Position numbers and translations under genes: made by a program
DNA from: Streptomyces sp. NBC_01294
GTDB lineage: Bacteria > Actinomycetota > Actinomycetes > Streptomycetales > Streptomycetaceae
Direction: 5' to 3'
DNA: 64,000 bases
Assembly: GCF_035917235.1 (NCBI RefSeq)
Contig: NZ_CP108423.1
Coordinates: 3,227,001-3,291,000, forward strand
In this document: positions 57,955 through 64,000 of the stretch, piece by piece
Layout: every line of letters starts with the position of its first letter
Numbering within the stretch: the first letter of the stretch is position 1
Notes under the pieces: generated by a model
Database searches by the model: none
Told to the model about the DNA's origin: nothing
The model's input: only the letters and a program-made list of their open reading frames with translations

Positions 57955-60597
57955 CTAGCTGAAGTACCCCGTGATGTCCGCGATGAGATCCACGGAACCC
58001 GAGTTGTTGTAGAAGCTGACCTTCCCGTCCACGACGGGCACGACCACCAGGTTGGGGATCGTGAGACCGGCGGTGAAGTTCAGGTTCGACGCGCTCGTAC
58101 GGGTCGAACCGCTCGGGAAGACCGACACGAAGCTCGCCCCGGTCGGGTTGGTCGCCGTCACGTTCAGCACCACGGCCTTGACCCCGGTGGCCGGGATGCC
58201 GCCGACGCCCGCCACGGGCAGCGTGACCACGCCGCCCCCGGTGACCGGACCCTGGCGGACACCGAGGCCCGCACGGGTGTCCATCAGGCGCTTCGGACCG
58301 AAGTTCGCGTGCATGGCGCCCGCGTCGCCGTCCGAGAAGTAGCCGGTGATGTCCGCTATGAGGTCGACGGTGCCCTGGTTGTTGAAGAAGCTGACCTTCC
58401 CGTCCACTACGGGCACGACCACCAGGTTGGGGATCGTCTGGCCCGGGGTGAAGTTCAGGTTCGACGCGCTGGAGCGGGTCGTACCGCTCGGGTACACCGA
58501 CACGAAGCTCGGCTGCGTCGGGTTGGTCGCCGTCACGTTCAGCACCACGGCCTTGACGCCGGTGGCCGGGACGCCGTCGACGCCCGCCACGGGCAGGGTG
58601 ACCACGCCGCCGGTGCCGACCGGGCCCTTCGGGACGCCGAGACCCTCACGGGTGTCCATCAGGCGCTTCGGGCCGAAGTTGGTCTGGGTGGCGCCGTCAC
58701 CGGTCGAGGTGAAGTAACCGGTGATGTCCGCTATCAGGTCGACGGAGCCCTGGTTGTTGAAGAAGCTGACGCTCCCGTTGATGACCGGCACGACCACCAG
58801 GTTGGGGATCGTCTTGCCCGGGGTGAAGTTCAGGTTCGACGCGCTGGAGCGGGTCGTACCGCTCGGGAACACCGACACGAAGCTCGGCTGCGTCGGGTTC
58901 GTCGCCGTCACGTTCAGCACCACCGCGGTGGGCGTTCCACCGGTGGCGGCGGCCACCGGCAGGGTGACCACTTCACCGGCACCGACCGGACCCTGGCGGA
59001 CACCGAGACCCGCGCGGGTGTCCATCAGGCGCTTCGGGGCCAGGGGGACGAACTTGGCGCCCTTGACCTCCGCGTCGACCTTGACCGCGAGACTCGTGGA
59101 GACCTTGCCGTTCTGGGCGGTCGCGCGGACCCGGACCTCGTGGCTGCCGTCGGTCACGACCGCCGTCGCCTTGCGGGTCGAGGCGTCCGTGACCGCGACG
59201 GGCTCGCCGTCGACCAGCACCTCGAACTTGCTCAGCTGCCCGCTGACCGTGCTGGTGGTCCAGTCGACCGTCAGGGCTGCGCCGCTGGGGTGACCGGCGC
59301 CCGGCGTGACCGGCGCCCCGTTCACCGAGGCGATCTTCAGCTGGGCCGCGGGACCCGTCTTGCGGAGCGCGTCCAGCTGCGGGTAGAGCGAGTTGCCCGG
59401 GCACTGGGTGTTGTAGCCGTCCCGGTGACCCGAGAGCGTCTTGAACTCGTACGTCTGCCCGGTGGTGAAGCTCTTGCCGGTGAAGTTGGTCTGGGTGGCG
59501 CCGGCGGTCAGCGTCGTCGTGCCGTTGATGTCGCCGTCGTACTGGCCCAGCTTGTACGCCGCGACCTTGGAGATGCTGTCGAGCGCGGCGGCCGAGGCAC
59601 CCGCCTTCGTGTAGTCGCCGAGGACGGAGACGCTCGTCGACTCGGCGTTCCAGCCGTAGGTGTGCGCGCCCTGGACGGGCTGGTCCACGCCGCCCTGGCG
59701 GCCCTCGAAGATGGTGCCGCACTTGTCGACGAGGAAGTTGTAGCCGAGGTCGCGCCAGCCGTTGCCCTGTACGTGGTAGACGTGCAGGCCGCGGACGATG
59801 GCCGCGGACTCGGAGCACTCGTACGGTGCGGTGGCCGCCGTGTGGTGGACGAAGAGCGCCTTGATCTTCGCGCCGGGCAGGTAGACCGGGCCCTCGTTGT
59901 TCAGGGACTCGTCCGCGCCCCACTGCACGCGCGAGACCACGTCCGGCCGCGGGGCGGTCGATTCCGGTCCCGGCGTCGTCGGCGCGGGGTCGACCGCGGG
60001 CAGGCCGAAGGCGGCCGGCCCGAGGCTCAGGTCGCCCTTCTTCTTGGCCTTCGCGACGCCGGCACCCGGGTCCACCAGGTTCAGGACCATGCCGGCGGGC
60101 AGCTCGGTGCCGCCGGCCACCCGTACCTCGGCTCCGTCGGACGGACCGACCCAGACGGGCTCGGTGGAACCGCGCAGGCCGGGGCGCTTGCCGTCGAGGC
60201 CGGACTCGGCCTGCTCCAGCACGATCCACTTCGACCACTTGCCGCTGTCGGCGTCGCGGGTGCGGGCCTCGATCTTGCCCTTCACGTCGGCCTCGGGGTC
60301 GGCCCAGGAGACGCCGAGCAGCCCGAAGGGCTCGGTGCCCTGCTGGGAGAGGACGGCCTCGCCCTTGCCCTTGGGCTTCAGGGCGAGCTTGTGCAGCTCC
60401 CCCTCGACCGGACCCTTCTCGCGGGCGCTGGCGCTGTACGGCGAAACCTCGCCCTCGTCGGAGGAGTCGATGCCGTTGGCGACGCCCTGGATACCGAGAA
60501 CCGTCACGACACCGAGCGCGGCGGCCAGTGCCGTCCCGCGCACACGACCTAGTTTCAAGTTGTCCCCAACCCCTGTTGTGACTCCGTCAGAAGTCAT
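57955..60597 (-). CDS. Secreted N-acetylmuramoyl-L-alanine amidase (PGRP type) with three C-terminal repeats
   Basis: An 880-residue exported enzyme. A signal peptide lies at residues 18-40. Residues 60-200 form a beta-rich domain. The PGRP/amidase_2 domain follows: IKALFVHHTAATAPYECSES, then YNFLVDKCGTIFEGRQGG, GAHTYGWN and SGHRDGYNTQCPGN, which supply the His, Tyr, His and Cys of a zinc amidase. Next come a fibronectin-like domain (STVSGQLSKFEVLVDGEPV) and three repeats of about 125 residues (KRLMDTRAGLGV to DLIADITGYF). It would cut peptidoglycan stem peptides outside the cell. Confidence 0.93.
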   Translation of the reverse strand: MTSDGVTTGVGDNLKLGRVRGTALAAALGVVTVLGIQGVANGIDSSDEGEVSPYSASAREKGPVEGELHKLALKPKGKGEAVLSQQGTEPFGLLGVSWADPEADVKGKIEARTRDADSGKWSKWIVLEQAESGLDGKRPGLRGSTEPVWVGPSDGAEVRVAGGTELPAGMVLNLVDPGAGVAKAKKKGDLSLGPAAFGLPAVDPAPTTPGPESTAPRPDVVSRVQWGADESLNNEGPVYLPGAKIKALFVHHTAATAPYECSESAAIVRGLHVYHVQGNGWRDLGYNFLVDKCGTIFEGRQGGVDQPVQGAHTYGWNAESTSVSVLGDYTKAGASAAALDSISKVAAYKLGQYDGDINGTTTLTAGATQTNFTGKSFTTGQTYEFKTLSGHRDGYNTQCPGNSLYPQLDALRKTGPAAQLKIASVNGAPVTPGAGHPSGAALTVDWTTSTVSGQLSKFEVLVDGEPVAVTDASTRKATAVVTDGSHEVRVRATAQNGKVSTSLAVKVDAEVKGAKFVPLAPKRLMDTRAGLGVRQGPVGAGEVVTLPVAAATGGTPTAVVLNVTATNPTQPSFVSVFPSGTTRSSASNLNFTPGKTIPNLVVVPVINGSVSFFNNQGSVDLIADITGYFTSTGDGATQTNFGPKRLMDTREGLGVPKGPVGTGGVVTLPVAGVDGVPATGVKAVVLNVTATNPTQPSFVSVYPSGTTRSSASNLNFTPGQTIPNLVVVPVVDGKVSFFNNQGTVDLIADITGYFSDGDAGAMHANFGPKRLMDTRAGLGVRQGPVTGGGVVTLPVAGVGGIPATGVKAVVLNVTATNPTGASFVSVFPSGSTRTSASNLNFTAGLTIPNLVVVPVVDGKVSFYNNSGSVDLIADITGYFS
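57958..59040 (-). repeat. Three tandem 370-bp repeats in the amidase gene
   Basis: Blocks ending near 57958, 58340 and 58716 encode successive KRLMDTR...DLIADITGYF modules. Long DNA stretches are almost identical between blocks (for example the ADITGYF and SASNLNFT codons), which suggests recent duplication or gene conversion. Confidence 0.9.
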
Positions 60598-60682
60598 GGC
60601 TAACCGGCCGGATGCTACTGGCCGGTGGTGACGGCTCGAACAGGGGGGGTCGGTCTTGGGAGCGCCGGGGTGCGGTGACGAA

Positions 60683-60722
60683 AGGGCCCCCGGTCCGCAG
60701 CGAACTGCGGGCCGGGGGCCCT
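60683..60722 (-). terminator. Terminator of the GT-C-like membrane protein gene
   Basis: AGGGCCCCCGGTCCGCAG, loop CGAA, CTGCGGGCCGGGGGCCCT: a stem of 18 bp with one mismatch, starting 15 bases after the gene's stop. Confidence 0.9.
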
Positions 60723-60737
60723 CAATTGGGGCGAAGG

Positions 60738-62576
60738 TTACTTCTTCGCCTCTTCTTCCTTCTTCTTCTGCTCCATCTTCAGCAGTTCCTCCGGCGGCGC
60801 CTTGTGGCCGCAGACGGCCGGCCAGTTCACGGGGTTGATGCCGCCGCACCAGATGTACCCGCGGTCGGCGTTCTGGCGCCACTCCCTCGTGACGATGTCC
60901 TGGCAGTTGCCGGTCGGTGCGTAGCGCGGGCAGCTGCCGTCGGCCTTCTTGATGATGTGGGCCCGGTAGGCGTCGATGCCCATCGACATCTCGTCGTTCT
61001 GCGGCATGTACCGGTTGGCCGACCAGGAGGCGCCCATCGTGGCGAACAGCGCGATCGCGCACACCATGCCGGCCGCGAGCTGCGCGACCACCCGCCGGGG
61101 AACGACCCGGGCGCCCGGTGCGGCGCCGCTCGGCCGCAGCGTGCGCTCGGCCCAGCCGGAGCCCCGGTAGACCACGGCCATCATGCCGAGGACGGCCAGG
61201 ATCATCAGGCAGTACATGATGATCCAGGTGGTGCGCGGGTAGAGCTGCACGGCCTGGTCGCGCGCCATGTGCGAGGCGAACCAGAAGCGGGCCAGCCAGG
61301 CGCCGGCCAGGGTGGCGGCGGCGGTCAGGACCATGACGTTGCGCAGCGCCAGGCCGACGCCCAAGCCCACGGCGAACAGCAGCAGCAGGGCGAAGCCGCT
61401 CTGGCCCGCCAGCTCGCCGGCCGCCGGCCAGGTCTGGTACTCCAGCGTGCCGGACCGGTCCGACACCCAGCCCAGCACGTACGCCGGGTCCACGTACACG
61501 GCCAGGAAGCCGTAGCGGTCCGGGTGCTGGGAACGGAGCCGGGCCATCTGGTAGATCAGCGGGGCGCCGACGAGACCGGCCGTCAGCAGGGTGACACCGA
61601 CGAACGCGGCGGCCCGCTTGACCACCGTCGCACCGGCGCGCCACGGGAAGAGGAACAGCGCCAGCAGGCCCACGCCGGGCGCGGCCCACACGTACCAGCC
61701 GGAGTACCAGAGGAAGACCACGCCGAAGACGAGGCCGAGGACCGCGCCGCGCAGCAGCGTCCCGCGCAGCGGCCGCCCGCCGGCACGGCGCATCTCGCGC
61801 AGGGCGCAGCCGAGCAGCGGCAGCAGGACGAGCATGCTGGCGTGGCTGTACGGACGGATCGGGTCGATGAAGAGCACGGCCGACGGCACGGCGATCAGCA
61901 GCGCCCAGAACGGACGGAGCAGCAGCCGCCAGGCCAGGTACGTCAGCGGGCCCGCGACGGCCGTGAAGAAGATCTGGAAGTCCTTGAGCGCGAACCCGGT
62001 GCCGCCGGGGACGTCGTAGCGGATCTTCGCCCAGACGGCCATCAGGCCGGGGAACAGGGGCGGGTAGATGCCCGACATGCCCTCCCCGTGCAGGAACGAG
62101 TTGGCCATGTCGATCAGGGCGCCCGGGTCGCCCTCCTGGCCGCCGAGCCCCCAGGGCGTGCCGCGCAGGGCGACGACCACGCCGCCCGCCACCACGCCGG
62201 TGGCGAGACCCGCCAGCGCGGCGCACACCAGGCGCTTCGCCATCTGGTGGCGGCGGAGCGTGCCGCGGTAGGCGGTGTACAGCAGGACCGCGAGCAGGGG
62301 CAGGCCGAGTACGGCCACGTACTGCTGGAGCTTGGCGAGACCGCTGACCTGCCCGAGGCGGACGACCGGGTTCACGCTGATGTACGTGCTCAGCAGCGTG
62401 AACCCGAGGGCGGCCACCAGGCTGACCACGGCCTCGGCGAGCGGGAGCACCCACCTCCGGGACAGCCATGCCCGGCCCCGTGAGGGCGACGGCCGGCTCG
62501 CTGCTTCCGCCGACTCGGCGGGCCGCGTCGCCAGGGCGCCGGCCTCACCGACCTCCTCGGGGGCCAGGTGTGTCAT
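60738..62576 (-). CDS. Polytopic membrane protein, GT-C-like (possible arabinofuranosyltransferase relative)
   Basis: The 612-residue protein has about 11-13 membrane segments, and a first long outer loop with GALIDMANSFLHGEGMSGIY and PPLFPGLMAVWAK. A C-terminal outer domain follows the last segment (MGIDAYRAHIIKKADGSCPR, CQDIVTREWRQNADRGYIWC), and the protein ends in a Lys/Glu tail. The architecture resembles AftA-type galactan arabinosyltransferases of mycolata. Streptomyces does not make arabinogalactan, so the real glycan is unknown. The ATG at 62576 is used. Confidence 0.7.
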   Translation of the reverse strand: MTHLAPEEVGEAGALATRPAESAEAASRPSPSRGRAWLSRRWVLPLAEAVVSLVAALGFTLLSTYISVNPVVRLGQVSGLAKLQQYVAVLGLPLLAVLLYTAYRGTLRRHQMAKRLVCAALAGLATGVVAGGVVVALRGTPWGLGGQEGDPGALIDMANSFLHGEGMSGIYPPLFPGLMAVWAKIRYDVPGGTGFALKDFQIFFTAVAGPLTYLAWRLLLRPFWALLIAVPSAVLFIDPIRPYSHASMLVLLPLLGCALREMRRAGGRPLRGTLLRGAVLGLVFGVVFLWYSGWYVWAAPGVGLLALFLFPWRAGATVVKRAAAFVGVTLLTAGLVGAPLIYQMARLRSQHPDRYGFLAVYVDPAYVLGWVSDRSGTLEYQTWPAAGELAGQSGFALLLLFAVGLGVGLALRNVMVLTAAATLAGAWLARFWFASHMARDQAVQLYPRTTWIIMYCLMILAVLGMMAVVYRGSGWAERTLRPSGAAPGARVVPRRVVAQLAAGMVCAIALFATMGASWSANRYMPQNDEMSMGIDAYRAHIIKKADGSCPRYAPTGNCQDIVTREWRQNADRGYIWCGGINPVNWPAVCGHKAPPEELLKMEQKKKEEEAKK

Positions 62577-62601
62577 GTCAGTCCGTTTCTTGGGGGTCGG
62601 C

Positions 62602-63501
62602 TCAGTTCTGGCCGGAGGTGAACACGTGCTTCGCCAGGGTGCGGGCGCCGTCCTTGTGTCCGCGGCGCAGTGCGCCGGGGAGCATGGTGAGCGCGTGCAT
62701 GCGGGAGGCGCTGTGGAAGCGCGCCGCGCGGGCCGCCTTCGGCCAGCCGCGGGCGTCCATGCGCTCGGCCACCGCGGAGAAGTACCGCTCGGCCTCCACG
62801 AAGCGGGTGCCGGAGAAGGCCTGGACGGACGATTCGCTGACGGCGTGCCGGCGGTACTGGAAGACGGTGGCGGAGTTGTCGATGACCATCTCCTCACCGC
62901 CTTCGAGCAGGTCGATCACGAGCGCGAGGTCCTGGATCACCGAGTAGTCGTCCCGGAAGTTCACCTTGCGCAGCACCTCGCCGCGCCAGGCGATGGACGG
63001 GAAGTAGAGCCAGTTGCCGCGCAGCACGCTGGCGGCCAGCTCCTCGCCGCCCATCAGCCGGCGGCCCTTGACCCGCGGCGAGTAGAGCCGCTGCTTGGTG
63101 TTGTCCGCCAGTCCCTGGGTGACCCGGCCCTCGCCGTCGATCACCTCGACGCCGGGCTGGACCATGCCGACGCCCGGGTGGGCGCCGATGATCCCGCGCA
63201 CGGTCTCCAGGTAGCGCGGGTGCAGCAGGTCGTCGCAGCCCATGATGACCACGTAGTCGGCCTCGGAGAGCCGCACGCACTTCTGGAAGTTCTTGGTGAT
63301 GCCGACGTTCTGCTCGTTGCGCGTGTAGTGCACCCGGTCGTCACCGAGCTGCTCGAACCAGCCGGGTACGTCCGGCTCCTTGCCGTCGTCGATCACGACG
63401 AGGCGGAAGTCCGGGTCCGTCTGCGCCAGGATGCTGCGGACGGCGTCCTGCATCAGCTGCACGTCCCCGTAGTAGGGGAGCATAAAGTCGAAGGTCGCCA
63501 C
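62602..63501 (-). CDS. GT2-family glycosyltransferase
   Basis: A 299-residue cytosolic GT-A enzyme. It begins FDFMLPYYGDVQLMQDAVRS, with the nucleotide-binding LVVIDDGKEP, the metal site VVIMGCDDLLHPRY and a later acceptor-side RGNWLYFPSIAWRGEVLRKV. The sugar cannot be predicted. It lies between the GT-C-like gene (25 bp) and the DUF2304 gene (6 bp), so all three are probably one operon. Confidence 0.9.
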   Translation of the reverse strand: MATFDFMLPYYGDVQLMQDAVRSILAQTDPDFRLVVIDDGKEPDVPGWFEQLGDDRVHYTRNEQNVGITKNFQKCVRLSEADYVVIMGCDDLLHPRYLETVRGIIGAHPGVGMVQPGVEVIDGEGRVTQGLADNTKQRLYSPRVKGRRLMGGEELAASVLRGNWLYFPSIAWRGEVLRKVNFRDDYSVIQDLALVIDLLEGGEEMVIDNSATVFQYRRHAVSESSVQAFSGTRFVEAERYFSAVAERMDARGWPKAARAARFHSASRMHALTMLPGALRRGHKDGARTLAKHVFTSGQN

Positions 63502-63507
63502 GGAGCT

Positions 63508-63966
63508 TCAGGCCTTCACGGAGTCGGAGTCGGCTGCGGGAGCGGACGCAGGAGCGGGAACGGCAACGGTCTCGGCAGCGCCGACGGCGGCCGGGCCGGC
63601 GAGGTCGTCCTGCCCGAGGCGCTCGTCGTTGTGCCGCAGGCCCTCGTTGATGGCCACCGTCCGCGCCAGGTCGGTGATCTTCTTCTCCAGCGAGCGGAAG
63701 CGCAGGAAGGTGTTGAGCGTGAGGAAGCCCATCGCGAGCACCATCACGTAGAGCACCAGGTCGGTGCCTCGACCGACGCCGAGCTGCTGGGCGAGCCAGG
63801 TGACGTCCGTCGGGCGGAGCACCGCGTAGACGTTGACGACGACGAAGGCCGAGAACGCTATGCGCTTCCACGCACGGTTCTTCGCCTGGCCCCAGGTCCG
63901 GATGAACATCAGTGCCATGGACACCGAGCCGACGATCAGCAGCAGCTGAATCCAGAAGTACTTCAT
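63508..63966 (-). CDS. DUF2304 membrane protein
   Basis: The 152-residue protein has three hydrophobic segments (residues about 4-22, 36-52 and 68-88), then the typical helix RFRSLEKKITDLARTVAINE and an Ala/Pro tail. DUF2304 proteins occur beside polyprenyl-phosphate glycosyltransferases and are thought to be partners of them. The gene upstream would be expected to be another glycosyltransferase, but only 34 bases remain in the window. Confidence 0.85.
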   Translation of the reverse strand: MKYFWIQLLLIVGSVSMALMFIRTWGQAKNRAWKRIAFSAFVVVNVYAVLRPTDVTWLAQQLGVGRGTDLVLYVMVLAMGFLTLNTFLRFRSLEKKITDLARTVAINEGLRHNDERLGQDDLAGPAAVGAAETVAVPAPASAPAADSDSVKA

Positions 63967-64000
63967 CGACGCCCACGCTCCCGCAGCGAAATGTCAAAAA

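Noticed and set aside
57955..62469. A single 1504-codon minus-strand frame spanning the amidase and the membrane protein region
   Set aside because: Only its last 880 codons match a protein family and begin with a signal peptide. The upstream part runs opposite the codon pattern of the membrane gene in another frame, and GC-rich DNA keeps such frames open.

Overview
The window is chromosomal DNA of a Streptomyces or close relative. The evidence is the very high GC content with GC-rich third codon positions, a WhiD-type Wbl protein, a groES-groEL1 pair whose GroEL ends in a histidine tail, CIRCE operators, and an actinobacterial S10-spc-alpha ribosomal cluster that lacks rpsD. Most of it is conserved core chromosome. 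One accessory island and one intact insertion sequence interrupt it. No rRNA, tRNA or CRISPR array was seen.

Layout. 0.3-4.0 kb: whiD, a LysR regulator divergent from a MOSC protein, an SDR oxidoreductase and a SnoaL-like protein. 4.0-6.3 kb: groEL1 and groES read leftward from a promoter carrying two CIRCE boxes. 6.4-8.4 kb: a decayed gene and an FtsW/RodA-family SEDS gene. 8.4-13.5 kb: an island framed by a near-identical inverted repeat (8556-8955 and 13066-13460). It holds an ISL3-derived unit carrying a GNAT gene, a YceI gene, a MITE-like element, and a GntR regulator facing two tiny genes across a promoter studded with TCTAGAGA operators. 13.6-15.5 kb: two translationally coupled polysaccharide deacetylase lipoproteins. 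15.7-28.2 kb: a THUMP-like methyltransferase, then a leftward housekeeping series (glmS, acpS, nnr, alr, alpha/beta hydrolase, tsaE, tsaB, rimI, tsaD) for amino-sugar supply, carrier-protein activation, metabolite repair, D-alanine supply and the t6A tRNA modification. 28.3-33.3 kb: two paralogous lipoproteins, coaA, a DUF389 membrane protein and an intact IS481-family element inserted exactly at the DUF389 stop codon.

33.3-39.1 kb: glmM, rpsI-rplM, a GT87-like membrane protein and an ABC-F ATPase. 39.1-56.2 kb: truA, then, read leftward from 56.2 kb, the S10 operon (rpsJ to rpsQ), the spc operon (rplN to secY-adk-map) and the alpha operon (infA-rpmJ-rpsM-rpsK-rpoA-rplQ), with many one-base stop/start overlaps and a strong terminator after rplQ. 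56.7-64 kb: a membrane protein of unknown role, a large secreted PGRP-type amidase with three C-terminal repeats, a polytopic GT-C-like membrane protein, a GT2 glycosyltransferase and a DUF2304 protein, which together look like a cell-envelope glycan locus.

Functionally the window joins translation (ribosomal proteins, t6A, TruA, Map, IF-1, RNA polymerase alpha) with envelope synthesis (glmS, glmM, alr, SEDS, deacetylases, amidase, glycosyltransferases). No clearly new biochemical system was found. The most unusual parts are the inverted-repeat island, its palindromic 155-bp element, the IS-borne acetyltransferase unit and the GntR/small-gene module.
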